In this document: positions 1 to 10,900 of the stretch, piece by piece
How positions within the stretch are numbered: position 1 is the stretch's first letter
How the letters are laid out: each line of letters opens with the position of its first letter
From: Paramacrobiotus metropolitanus
Lineage: Eukaryota > Tardigrada > Eutardigrada > Parachela > Macrobiotidae
Direction of reading: 5' to 3'
Length of the DNA stretch: 34,296 nucleotides
Assembly: GCF_019649055.1 (NCBI RefSeq)
Contig: NW_026570591.1
Span: forward strand, 1 to 34,296
The notes under the pieces: generated by a model
The model's database searches: none
What the model was told of the DNA's origin: nothing
The model's input: the letters and a program-made list of their open reading frames with translations, nothing else
Position numbers and translations under genes: made by a program

Positions 1-3000
1 CTGAAAATGGTAGTACAAAAAATCTGCGAATTCATCAACATCATCGCTTTCTTTTGTCTGCCAAACGCTGTAGATTATTCGGCCCGTATGATCACGTGGA
101 AACAGTTTTATATGTGAATTGCATTTCACAACAGATTATTGAAAAGAAAGAGAGATAAAGGAATATGTCGATTTATTCCAATGCAACAATGAAATTCATA
201 CATAAGAATGTTTACAACAAGGGCACGTTGCCTCAGCAATATATTTTTGTATATACGGATCGTACTTTTCTCACATTACATTGATACCGCTTCCGATGGG
301 GTTGAATGTCACGTAATCAATTAATAATGCCTCAGGATTATTTTCAAAAGGTATCACAAAAGGAATAGCTTCTTCGTCAGCGTGATGTGCATTCCGAAAA
401 AACATGATGGATTACGCCATCAGATGTACGGCGACAAAGAACTTTATAGTCAGATAACATTTCTTAAAATGTCTGAAAGAAAGTAAAAATGCCCGACAAT
501 GATTTTTCATGAAAGAGATGTACGCAATAAAGACGATTAGAAAATGCAAATATTGAAATATTAAAATACTACGGAGATTAGTGATTTATTCTATTCAGGA
601 ATTTGCAGCACGTACGCATACCACCAAGCGATACCAAACGATCAACAATATCCTGAACAGAGAATCCGTAATAGGCATTTTTAAATAAAATCCTGTATCT
701 TCAGTATCCAGGTTTTTCCACTCGAGCACTGTCAGTCGAATTTTGAATAAACAGATTATTGCAAAATGCCGCTAGTTCATTATTATTTTGGAACGAATAA
801 GTCTGCGACAATTGATATATACACCTGATTATTAATTCGCTGCACAAGAGATAATTCATATACCATATTTTAAATTTTATCACGAACGATGCATAATTAA
901 TAAGCGGGATAAATTATAACAAACATTCCGACAATAGTCAAAAGTACACAACAGTATTACAGCATATACATTACGGCAGAATATCTGACATCACTTGATG
1001 CATTGACTCTAACGTTCCAATCGGAACGTATAAGAGTATGGTATATTCAAATATACCACTGGCAAATTAGCGTTGGTGAAAAAATTAATTTATTTTAAAA
1101 ATTAATAACTGGTGCAACACAATACGGTGTTGCGCTTGATCCATCGTAGAACTGTGAACGCGGGAAAACGGCTTCCGTAGACGAAACGTAAGGCGGCCGG
1201 GTGGTCAGTTAACGGAATAACGATGCCGTAAATACCGATCGCACGCGACTGTAGTAACCGACAGGTGGCTTCTCAGTCGTCGGACCAATTTGTTACATAA
1301 TTTATGGCAGAGCGAAATAAACGGAAAAGGTCACGGCGGTGTAAGACCGGCCGGTTTCAATAGTCTAATATGTGGTGTTTACGGAAATATGCATAAACGG
1401 CAACGAACGAGACGGCAATTGCGAGTCAGGAATTGTTATTAAAGGAAATTAGGCTGCACGGCTGTGACTGTCGCAGAAAAGCGCAAAAACATCGGTATAA
1501 AAGAGCAACCAGTGGAACGGTATATCAGATAACGGCATGTACGGGCATATCGCCCTTAACAATCAGAAAGCGCATTTCATGAGAATCGGCACATACTAAG
1601 TGATTCAGGCATTGGGCAAGGGAAAAGTAGCGAGCCGAGCATCAGGACAAAGTACATGTAACAATTCTTCACGGTCATTTGCTGCTTCTCTAATTTGGCA
1701 GCATCTTGTCCAGCATTGCAGGATCGCCAGGTTTTTCTTCGCCAGCTTAGATCGGGCGCAGGGGCATCTGGCATGGTTTCTAGCTTCGGGATAACACAGT
1801 AATGACGGTATCGTCGACCAGCATCGCCAGAATCCGTTTTCCTTCGCGTTAGTGTCGCCGAACTGAGTCCTCCCGTAACGCACCATATGAGCCCACATGA
1901 AAAGGTCACGCATGACTTGTACCGATGGTGAACGAACGGCTAGGCAAGCACCCCTGTGACCATGACCTTTTTTGCAAACGCTTGCCCTCTACAACTACTC
2001 CAAAGCTAGACTGCTGCTGAAGAACTGACTGACTGCTGGCGGCCGGAAGGCCTGGTTCTATATTGTAACAGTAGCCGATCTAGCTGCTGTTCTAGTGGGT
2101 TGGCGTGTTGACCGTACCACGATGTTGTTTGGGCTGTTGGGATGAAAGGTTGGCACGACCGGCAACGGCGCGGTCATGAACGCTCTTACTGACGGAACGA
2201 AGTAACAAACCTAACAACGGAAGTTCACGGCATGTTTAATGACAAGAACAATGCAAGACAGGAAGCAAGGTCTAGGCAAGAGTAACAAGCGGAACTAGCT
2301 GATTAAGCTGTAACAAGCGAATGCAAGACTGAATTCGAGAAATTGTGAAGACGAACAGCTAGCCGGTAAAATGGGCAGAAATTCATAACGCAGTGATGAA
2401 TCATAACTGAGTGGTCTTATGGTTGTACAACTTCTATCGCTACAATATGAGAACGGCCGGCTGAAACGAGGCGGGACTTCCGTGACATCACTGCCAGTCA
2501 ACTGCTCGGTTTAGGTTTTAAATGCTTAATGTCTACAGATACAAAGAATCACTCCTCATCGAGATCTATAGATTAGTCAAATAACGAAGGAACAGCAGTG
2601 CAACAAAACCGGCGCCTTTCCATGAGACGTTTACAAGCGATGCCTGGAATACATGTAGTGAGAGATAGGATGATTGGTCCAAATCGAGGTCATTCCCGAT
2701 TCTGGAAGTCTTCCGAGAGAACGAGTCTTCACGCTGGTCTAAGAATCCTGGCAACAGCAACGGTTGCTGGTAACGTTGGCTGCTACTGTCGACTGTGGTG
2801 ATCAGGACAGCAGACCGTAACAAGTCCAACTGACCACGCAGGTTGTGATTGAGGAAAAATTATGCAGGCGACTTGCCAGTTGTTGCCCGTGGACTATGGT
2901 GGGGTACTTTTCCCTGCGAAAATGGAGAAAAGGAGAGGTCAACAAAATGTAAAATACCTAGTTTTACAGTGATTTCAGATTTCTTCTTATTGTTTAACTA

Positions 3001-3217
3001 CCTGACCAGACTAGCGAGTGCCTCAGGGTTTGTCTGCTCTTGAATAAACTGTAACTGTAAAGTGCAGCAGCGTTGCGACCCAACCCCCCTCGCTGGAAGT
3101 TACGGCATTTTATTTGACTCTCACTAGTCACGACAAGTCTGTCAATGCAAACAGATGCCGTACTGACTTGACTGTGAGTGAGCTTTTTTGACGTTATTAA
3201 TTAGTCTGCAACTCTCT
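1..3217. other. Region without a supportable gene
   Basis: No open frame here resembles a known family. The minus strand is open in two overlapping frames at about 1577-1913, and 2566-2829 is also open on the minus strand, but none shows a domain, and overlapping open frames argue against coding. The first 1.1 kb is AT-rich. I saw no long repeat or inverted repeat. The stretch ends at the target-site duplication of the LTR element. Confidence 0.5.
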
Positions 3218-3221
3218 ATAG

Positions 3222-3679
3222 TAACGCGCTATGCATAGATTGCGCGTATGACGTACGTGTTATGACGTACGTGTTGTCTGTTCCGTTACGTATGGCTTGC
3301 TGTTCTTATCTAACGGATTTGATCGCTAATGCGATTCACGATTCTGGTTTAACTAATCAGTCTGAAGTTTCTAACTTCTACTAAATCTGTGAGCTTGTTT
3401 CTAGCTGAAAGGTCGTGTGACTCTAGGTTAGAAGGAAGTTCATATCTCGTTCTGTTCTGTTCTGTTTGTTCGTTCGTTCAGTTTGGTGATTAAACATTTG
3501 GGAAGTTCCTGAGTGTTTGGGTTTCGGTAACTTTCGTTAGGCACAGCAATCCGCTCGTACCTAGCGGAAGTAGGCAGTAGTACCACTTACGGAGTCCAGA
3601 GCATATTCCCACTCTACCGATTGAGTAGGTTTGGTCATCTAGTGCGGTTGTCGCGGTGCGACTTCCGCATAGCATGTCA
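3222..3679 (+). repeat. 5' long terminal repeat
   Basis: Left LTR, identical to 7432-7889 except at 3590. Near its start it holds a tandem 14-bp duplication (ATGACGTACGTGTT twice, about 3247-3274). The duplicated unit contains ACGTACGT, a palindrome that could bind a dimeric regulator. No clear TATA box is visible. It should contain the promoter and the start of the genomic RNA. Confidence 0.92.
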
Positions 3680-3691
3680 TGGCGCCCAACG
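3680..3691 (+). promoter_or_regulatory. Primer-binding site of the LTR element
   Basis: TGGCGCCCAACG directly abuts the end of the left LTR. It has the TGGCGCC start typical of sites that pair with the CCA end of a host tRNA in Gypsy-like elements. The tRNA was not identified. Confidence 0.8.
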
Positions 3692-3795
3692 GATTTTAAC
3701 AACCCCTGGGAATCTGGATCGTCTGGTAAGTGGTATTGGTTTTTGGCGTTTTGTGTGGTTTTGTTGGTTGACCACGTGGATTCTCAGAGAATCCC

Positions 3796-3901
3796 GTGAG
3801 GCAAGGTTCCTAAGTGAGAACCAGGTGCTTGCCCGCAGTGTGTACCGCAGTGACCTTAGGAGGTTACGCGAGGCACGGTTCCTAAGTGCGAGCCAGGTGC
3901 T
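3796..3901 (+). repeat. 34-bp direct repeat in the retroelement leader
   Basis: Positions 3796-3829 and 3868-3901 are near-identical 34-bp copies with a 72-bp period, sharing the segments GGTTCCTAAGTG and CCAGGTGCT. They lie between the primer-binding site and the first Gag ATG, where packaging or leader signals usually sit. Function unknown. Confidence 0.7.
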
Positions 3902-4046
3902 GGAAGGGAGTCCGCCTGTACTTGTACTGGTAATTAGTACGGTGTGTACTGAGAGGTGGTGGCGTAAGCCCTGTTATTCGTGTAGCAGACTTACATCCGG
4001 GTTCGGTGACCTGGATTACTTGTCTGTTGTTTGTCAAGCAGGTGCA

Positions 4047-4874
4047 ATGGATGGTACAGTGATTGAACCATCAGCATTAACCGCTGGACAGGAGGACGGT
4101 GTAGAAGAGCCGTCAACTGGCAAAAGTAAACCGTCCCGTCGAAAAGGGAGGATAAATGTTGACGAGTTTGAAGCCATGTTAAAGAAGGCGGATTATTTAT
4201 CCCCGCCTACAGTGCAGTGGTTTCTACCTGAAGACGAAAAGGTTGGTGATTTCTGTAAGAAGTGGGAAATTGTTCTCCCACGTACTGGAGAATTAAGTCA
4301 AGAATGGGTTGAATATGATCTTAATGGTGGTAAAAAACCAGGAGGTTATGATCAGTGGATTCAGGCAGGAAGGAAGATTCCCGCCCGTCGAACGATCCAT
4401 CTGACCTTGCATGATTATGATCAGCAATACGGCACTGAACTGCATGGCAAATGGATGCTGTATCTTGCCAACAAGAAGCCTGATCAGTCTGCAGCAGATA
4501 GCGGTAAAGCTCGTCCAGGGTCGCATGTGCAGCAAAGCGGTGTGCAAGCTGCAGTTAGTGAGAGCGATGCTCTGTGGGCCAGTGGTTTGAGTGGTACTGT
4601 GAAAGATACCACGGTAACTCAACAACTGGACCTGACAGAAATGAATAAGGTTTTGGAGCAGATTAATAATGCTCCAGATTATTCAGCTGTTGTTACTGGA
4701 GATAATGAAGATAGCGATACGGAACTGGCTGCTATTGATCAGCGTCATAAGGGCGCTGATGTTCACTACAGTCAGAAAGTTGGCAAAGCGATGAGTCATC
4801 AGCCGCTGCCGTGGTTGATCAGTTACGCAAAGAACTGGATGCAGAAAAGTTCCGATATCAAGCATTGGTTTTGA
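4047..4874 (+). CDS. Retrotransposon ORF1, Gag-like N-terminal protein
   Basis: The frame is open from 3621, but I place the start at the ATG at 4047 because the translation becomes hydrophilic and protein-like from MDGTVIEP onward; the upstream part is leader. This gives 275 codons. A basic patch (KPSRRKGR) is followed by a compact region with WFLPEDEKVGDFCKKW and a GGYDQW motif, which I do not recognise. The last roughly 30 codons overlap the next ORF in the -1 frame and look like out-of-frame sequence, so the biologically coherent protein probably passes into ORF2 by frameshift, or a 1-base indel separates them. Likely part of the capsid precursor, from its position. Confidence 0.6.
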   Translation: MDGTVIEPSALTAGQEDGVEEPSTGKSKPSRRKGRINVDEFEAMLKKADYLSPPTVQWFLPEDEKVGDFCKKWEIVLPRTGELSQEWVEYDLNGGKKPGGYDQWIQAGRKIPARRTIHLTLHDYDQQYGTELHGKWMLYLANKKPDQSAADSGKARPGSHVQQSGVQAAVSESDALWASGLSGTVKDTTVTQQLDLTEMNKVLEQINNAPDYSAVVTGDNEDSDTELAAIDQRHKGADVHYSQKVGKAMSHQPLPWLISYAKNWMQKSSDIKHWF

Positions 4875-6457
4875 AGCATGATGGTTTAGTTGATAAGCAT
4901 AATGATCTGGTTGATAAATACGACGGTTTGGTTGATCGTCGTAATGAGTTGGCTGATCAAGTGAAGTTGCTTGGCATTATGCGTACTCGAGACGCAAAGC
5001 TAATGCAGGATGCGTTCGAGCATGTGAATAAAGAAAGCGAGAAGCTTCAACTGGAGAAGCAGAAGTTCCAGCTGGAGAAGCAGCAGGCGCAAAAAAGTTT
5101 TCAACAAGGCACAGCTGCCTTGAATAAAAAGTATGCGAGTTTTCTGGCTGAACAAACAGCATTTAAAGTTGTTGTTGATAAGTGGAAAATTGATAGGAAT
5201 AATGGACGTCATGCAATGAATGATGACGTTATTTTTGTTCCGCATGTTGAAGCAGATCGACGCAGCTTGGTAGTACAAGATATGCCTGAACCTGTACGAA
5301 AGCTGTACAGCGCAGTTCATAAACCTGTCTTTGTGGTAAAGGATAACCACAAAGTGGAAGATTTTCTGGAGTTACGTGAGCGTGCCCACAACATGCAGGA
5401 ATGCTTGGGTGAGTCGCGTAGTCCCTCACCAACGATTTCTGAAGTTAGCACAATTGCTTTGGCCAAGGTGGAAGCCAAGGTTGCTGAACTTGATCGTCGT
5501 TTAAAGGAACAAGAAGCCAAGGGCGGTAGTATTGTTTCCGCTCCGTTTGATATGGAAAAGTTTACTGATGCAATGAAAGGTGCATTCAGGACTGATACAA
5601 TGTATCCTGAAAAATTTGACGGGAAGACAGATACGAATAAGGTTGAACAGTTTATCCAGAGTGTGGATAATTGCAAAAACCACAACAGTTGGTCTGATGG
5701 TGACGTCATCAGTAAGTGCCTGTCGCGCTGCCTTACTGGTACGGCACTTACCTGGTATCTCGATAAGTATGATGCCAATAAGAAGGTAAAGTGGTCTGAA
5801 TGGAAGAAAATGATCCGAGAACATTTTTCGGATGAGAAGCCTGTGACTGCTGAACCACCGGACCAGGTGATTAAAGCTTACATGATGAAGAAGTCGATGG
5901 GAAAGAATCCCGAAACTAACTGTTTGGGATCGTTCTTGATGCGAAGACCGGAGGTTAATTCTTTCACTGTGCAGGTTAAACATGCACAAGTTGTCGGAAA
6001 GGAAGAAACTTTCAGTGGGGGCGGAGCCGCCCAGTTACAGTTCAGCTCGATACGCCGTCCGACGGGGCACTCACTTCGCTTAGGGGGTGCTCGGGATCGT
6101 GGGGGTTGGCGTCGGAAGCAAAGTGGCAGTGCTTATGTAAAGCGCTTGAAGTATCTGATCGAGAATCCCGAGGCCGAGATGAGACGGGATGAAAGAGAGA
6201 ACGTGAAAGATTTTCATGTTTATCGTGGCATTGTGTACCGTAGCAAGGGCGGTACGTACGGTAGACACCGTGTAGTCGTACCGGAAGTTAGCCGTCAGGA
6301 CTTGTTACGAGACTGCTATGAAAGTTTTCATGCTGGTAATTTGCATGATTACTGGTCAGTCCGTAAGTATGTTTTGCGGAACTATTACTGGCCTGGAATG
6401 AATGCTGAATTGTGGAAAATCGAAGCACAATGTGAACAATGTAGTGCTCATGTTTAA
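4811..6457 (+). CDS. Gag fused to integrase H2C2 zinc finger
   Basis: The frame is open from 4760, with no ATG near its start, so it is probably reached from ORF1 by frameshifting (GTG at 4811 is only a formal start). It begins with a coiled coil that includes four heptads of the type DGLVDK, followed by EKLQLEKQ repeats. A Retrotrans_gag-type domain follows at about 5595-5840 (YPEKFDGKTD, then LTGTALTWYLDKYD). A stretch of unclear identity (5900-6130) leads straight into an integrase zinc-binding domain at about 6260-6457, with paired His residues, NYYWPGM and a terminal CEQC. Protease, RT, RNase H and the DDE integrase core are missing. The deletion keeps the frame open, giving a hybrid protein of about 548 residues. 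Confidence 0.75.
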   Translation: MVDQLRKELDAEKFRYQALVLKHDGLVDKHNDLVDKYDGLVDRRNELADQVKLLGIMRTRDAKLMQDAFEHVNKESEKLQLEKQKFQLEKQQAQKSFQQGTAALNKKYASFLAEQTAFKVVVDKWKIDRNNGRHAMNDDVIFVPHVEADRRSLVVQDMPEPVRKLYSAVHKPVFVVKDNHKVEDFLELRERAHNMQECLGESRSPSPTISEVSTIALAKVEAKVAELDRRLKEQEAKGGSIVSAPFDMEKFTDAMKGAFRTDTMYPEKFDGKTDTNKVEQFIQSVDNCKNHNSWSDGDVISKCLSRCLTGTALTWYLDKYDANKKVKWSEWKKMIREHFSDEKPVTAEPPDQVIKAYMMKKSMGKNPETNCLGSFLMRRPEVNSFTVQVKHAQVVGKEETFSGGGAAQLQFSSIRRPTGHSLRLGGARDRGGWRRKQSGSAYVKRLKYLIENPEAEMRRDERENVKDFHVYRGIVYRSKGGTYGRHRVVVPEVSRQDLLRDCYESFHAGNLHDYWSVRKYVLRNYYWPGMNAELWKIEAQCEQCSAHV

Positions 6458-7421
6458 GTTTTGGCTGCTACGTTATGAGTCCGCTGTTCTTTTGTCGGTG
6501 GTGTACTTACGGTGTAACTTGCTTTTACTCATAACCGCAGGATTTATCAGCAAAAAGGGGATGCTGATTGTTGAAATATCAGGAAGTTACAAAAACTGGT
6601 TGTGTGGGAAAAATAAGTACTCATTAATCGAGTACTGTGTTATGTGCCGTATCCGCCGGTGTGGTAGCTACGTGCATGGAAACGCTGTGCTGCGGTGCAG
6701 TGTTTGATTTCTGCAAAAATGACTTTAAAATCATTTTAATTCTGCAGTTATCAGCAGTTACTGTCTGCTTTGATTTTGATAACTGGATATTCCTAATCCT
6801 GTTGAAATTTGAATCGATCATCCAAAAATTATTCTTGGATGATACTGGTTACGTTTTGTTTGATCATTATGAAGAACCATGCAATCGTATCGGTTCTTGT
6901 GAACTGTTTATGATTGACTGTGTTTTATCGTTTGACTGCAAGTGTAAGCTTGCAGTGGGGGTAATTGCCAGTTATTAGTGGAAATTAAATATCCACTTTT
7001 GGTGCGCCGAAGATGCTGATAGATGGACGGTATTTATCCGTTCTGTTTTGTGTTTTTTGATTTGCTGTGGCCAGTGTTATCAGAATGGTTGACATTTCTG
7101 GTGTGTTTGGCCTGTTCGATTTTGGATTCTCGAGCTCTTCGGAGGGAGAGGATGGATGAAAACCTCACCTGGATACGAAACGTTTGGATGGATGGACGAT
7201 GAAACTGGACGCGCGTGGTGGAACGAGGAACTTTGGAGGACTTGGACGGAACACCAACTTCATCAACTTGGACCTCCATGGGAACCCCCGTCACACCCCG
7301 GAGTCCACGCGCGAATGATGAAACGGATCCCCCAGGATTACGGTACTTTCCTGGATTTCGAGTTTTCTTTGATTTTGTTGTTTGTTTGTTTGCTTTGATT
7401 AACGCGGACGTTAATTCTGTA
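6458..7421 (+). other. 3' interior of the LTR element, no recognised domain
   Basis: About 960 bp between the hybrid ORF and the polypurine tract. Short frames exist; the one at 7215-7448 reads GTPTSSTWTSMGTP then PPGLRYFPGF, which could be the tail of a lost pol, but I cannot show it. A second copy of the polypurine-tract sequence lies at 6952-6964. Confidence 0.5.
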
Positions 7422-7431
7422 GCAGTGGGGG
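7422..7431 (+). promoter_or_regulatory. Polypurine tract of the LTR element
   Basis: GCAGTGGGGG directly precedes the right LTR, the expected place and composition for the plus-strand primer. The same ten bases plus TAA recur at 6952-6964. Confidence 0.75.
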
Positions 7432-7889
7432 TAACGCGCTATGCATAGATTGCGCGTATGACGTACGTGTTATGACGTACGTGTTGTCTGTTCCGTTACG
7501 TATGGCTTGCTGTTCTTATCTAACGGATTTGATCGCTAATGCGATTCACGATTCTGGTTTAACTAATCAGTCTGAAGTTTCTAACTTCTACTAAATCTGT
7601 GAGCTTGTTTCTAGCTGAAAGGTCGTGTGACTCTAGGTTAGAAGGAAGTTCATATCTCGTTCTGTTCTGTTCTGTTTGTTCGTTCGTTCAGTTTGGTGAT
7701 TAAACATTTGGGAAGTTCCTGAGTGTTTGGGTTTCGGTAACTTTCGTTAGGCACAGCAATCCGCTCGTACCTAGCGGAAGTAGGCAGTAATACCACTTAC
7801 GGAGTCCAGAGCATATTCCCACTCTACCGATTGAGTAGGTTTGGTCATCTAGTGCGGTTGTCGCGGTGCGACTTCCGCATAGCATGTCA
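7432..7889 (+). repeat. 3' long terminal repeat
   Basis: Right LTR, one base different from the left copy. It ends 81 bp before the ATG of the downstream BTB-Kelch gene, in the same orientation, so its promoter and polyadenylation signals sit in what should be that gene's 5' flank. Confidence 0.92.
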
Positions 7890-7970
7890 ATAGTTTGATA
7901 AACATTTAATTTCTGATTTTGTCCATCGAAACTTTCTATCCACTGTTCCTGGATAATGTTCATGTAAATC

Positions 7971-10900
7971 ATGTCGAAGCCTGGCAGTTCCGCTGATCAT
8001 CCTCCTCACCGTTGCCTGGTTGAGTTTTTGCGCGGACTGCGTGAACAGCAGTCAACGGGGACGTTGTGCGATGTGGTACTGAAAGGCTGCGAAGAGTCCG
8101 CACTGGGCATTCCCCTGCCATCGCAACGTCCTCAGCGTGCACAGCGATTACTTTCGGGCCGTCTTCACGCAGGACTGGAAAGACTCATCGCAGCGAGTAT
8201 TCCCGCTGCAGAACATCGATAGCAGCACGCTGAACGAGTGAGTACTGTACCGCAAAATGAGTACAATGATATAATCGCTAAAAAGTTTCGATTACGATCA
8301 TCCTTGGTATACTGGGTAGGTTGGTAAAGTACGCATACACACTGGAACTGAACTTGAACGACGACAACGTGGAGCCCATCTTGATTGCCGCGCAGTTCCT
8401 GCAGATGACTGCTGCGGCCCACCTGTGCTGGGACTACGAGGCGAGGCCCGTCGACCTGTCTAACTGCTTGGCCGTCCACGCTTTAGCCACTGACTACCAC
8501 AACCCCGGTTTGGCCGACACCGTCCTGGCCTTTGTCCATCTGTACTTCCAGCAAGTGGCACAGAGCCAGGAATTTCTGCAGATGGACGCGCAACAGGTGC
8601 TGCCTTCGTCTGCCTATGTTGACAGGCGACTAACCATTTCCGTTTCTTAAAATTAATTTTCGTAATGCAAGGGATGTGCTAGAACGTATACAACTTCGGA
8701 ACTTCGGAAAAAATCTGCCGATTGAGGGAATCGATTATCGAACCGACAACCTCCATACTCTAATAATTGTAAGGCCGAGAGAGGCACCACTAGACTATCG
8801 GTAAAGCATACTAAAGCGTATGAATGTTGTCTAACAGTAAGCGGTTCACCATGTGTGACTACGTGTTCTGACCAGCTCACCATGAGCGTAGCATGACTAG
8901 ACACATTTATCGGAAGATGCCCATTCTGTTTCTAAACCTGATTTTAGTTTTGGTCTTTCGTCCGTTCGTACGGGACGTACTAATAAAGTTAGGCCTGGGA
9001 TCTGGCCGCACAGTGAACTGGTGTTTCTCGATTCTGCTAATCGTAAGCATAGCTGCTTCGTGACCTCGCATCCTTTTCCAACCTGAACAGTCGATTGCTC
9101 CCTGGAAGCGCTGTATAAGCAGTTCCAGTTGAGGTGCTTTAAGAGCATCGTTTTAATACCAATTGTATCGAAATTTTTTATCAAACGATCCTACAGAGAG
9201 CGGATGCCGCTCTAACATTAACTTAAATTTAACAGCTTAAAAATGTTTGAATTTCAAACCCTGATTCAGCTGTCCTGATTGCAGCTAACTGCAGTGCTCG
9301 CATCGGATAGCGTGGATGTGGTCAGTGAGGATGAAGTGTGGGAGGCGGTGCTGCGCTGGTTGGATCACGATTGTCCGGCTCGCTTGGAGCACGTGTCGCC
9401 GCTTCTGCAGGTGGTGCGGGCTGCCTGCCTGAGCGAACCGTGTCGGCAGGAATACGCGCTGATCCTCCGCAGTGCGCCGACGGGAACGCCGCAGTGCGCG
9501 ATGGAATTGGTCGGCGGTACGACGCAGATCGCCAAGCCACGGCATTCAGTCGGTAAGGATAATGCGTCCTGTTGCAGTACAGTACGATCCGCGTCCGATC
9601 ACTTCGGCCGCGTTACATTTCGGCCGCACAGGTTCATTTCGGCCAACGTTCATTTCGGCCGTGGCTCACTTCGGCCAACACTCATTTCGGCCAGCACTCA
9701 TTTTGGCCAACGCTCATGTCGGCAACTGGATGTGTCGGCCATCTTAGGCTCTCTTAGGTTTCCTAGGTTTTCCTAGGTTTTCTTAGGTTTCTTAGGTTAT
9801 GAACTTATGGTTTTTGGTTTTCTTAGGTTATTTAGATTTTCTTAGGTTTTCTTACGTTTCTTAGGTTTTCTTATGTTTTCTTATGTTTCTTAGGTTATGA
9901 ATTTATGTTTTAATTGGTTTTCTTAGGTTTTAAGTTTTCTTAGGTTTTCGTATTTATTCTTAGGTTATTCTCTGGTGATTTAAGAGCTGATGATTTCTGT
10001 CGTGCGGTTAACTCACTCGGGACGGTAGACTTCGTGTGATCGGTCGACGATGTGTTAATAAGGACACTTGGAAATGAGATACATGATGGTGCATTGGTGA
10101 CAATAGCACTTCCAAAATTGTTTGAAAAACAGTGCGTGCAAAATAAAGTGGAAACAGAAGTAAATTTCCTGCTAACGATAATTATTCACTTACTTTTACG
10201 CTGCAGAATAAAAGTTTAGGCAAGGCCTATTTTCACCGAAATGTACTTTGGCCGAACTCAATTGCGGCCGAAATGAACGACGGCCGAAATGAATGGCGGC
10301 CGAAGTGATTGGCGGCCGAAAAACTCTGGCCGAAATGAACGCGGCCGAAATGAAAACGGCCGAAGTGATCGGTAGCCGTACGATCTGGTTTCTCTAGTAA
10401 ATTAATTGTCGCGTTTGTGGGTAGGAGCGCAGGAAGTGATTCTCTGCTTGGGCGGTACCTATGAGGAGCCGTTTGTCGAGGAGGAAGCCAGAGTGGACGT
10501 CTTCTGCCCGTCGATCCCGGCGGTGTGGCGTCTGAAAGATCTGCCCGACCTCGTGGAGTGCTGCTCCGCGGTGCTGCTGGACCCCGGTTGCATAATGATC
10601 AACAGCATGAACTGCATCGGGACCGTACAGCGCAACAGCCACTACACCGGCCTGCGCGACGAATGGCGGGCTATCGAGGGCATCCTGCCGGAGCATCAGG
10701 AGCCGCTCCGAGAATCGCCACTGCGCCAAGCGGGAGCGCTGGCCGCCCTCAATGGGCGGGTCTACGCGGCCGGCGGTTTTGATCCGTTTGCCTACGGAGG
10801 AGTAAAGGCACTGGCATCCGTGGATGCGTACGATCCCAGGAGCGATTCCTGGGGCGCCGTGGCCGCGCTGCCCGTTGGATTGATGGGTATGGCGATGGTG

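Larger units (their letters stand above)
3222..7889 (+). mobile_element. Non-autonomous LTR retrotransposon, Gypsy-like, young
   Basis: Two 458-bp direct repeats (3222-3679 and 7432-7889) bound a 3.75-kb interior. The repeats align without gaps and I find one difference (G at 3590, A at 7800), so insertion was recent. The 4 bp before the element (3218-3221) and after it (7890-7893) are both ATAG, a target-site duplication. A primer-binding site follows the left LTR and a polypurine tract precedes the right one. The interior encodes an N-terminal Gag-like ORF and a second ORF with coiled coil, Gag and only the zinc finger of integrase. Protease, reverse transcriptase, RNase H and the integrase core are absent, so it must have been copied by an autonomous relative. 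The LTR termini are TA...CA rather than the usual TG...CA. Gypsy assignment rests on the Gag and H2C2 domains and is an inference. Confidence 0.9.

Noticed and set aside
1577-1913. Overlapping minus-strand frames of 110 and 102 codons
   Set aside because: Two frames open over the same bases with no recognisable domain; at most one could be real and neither reads like a protein family.
2566-2829. Minus-strand 87-codon frame
   Set aside because: No domain, no splice context, and antisense frames are open too.
3621-4046. N-terminal extension of retroelement ORF1
   Set aside because: The frame is open, but it crosses the LTR end and primer-binding site and contains the leader repeats; coding character starts at 4047.
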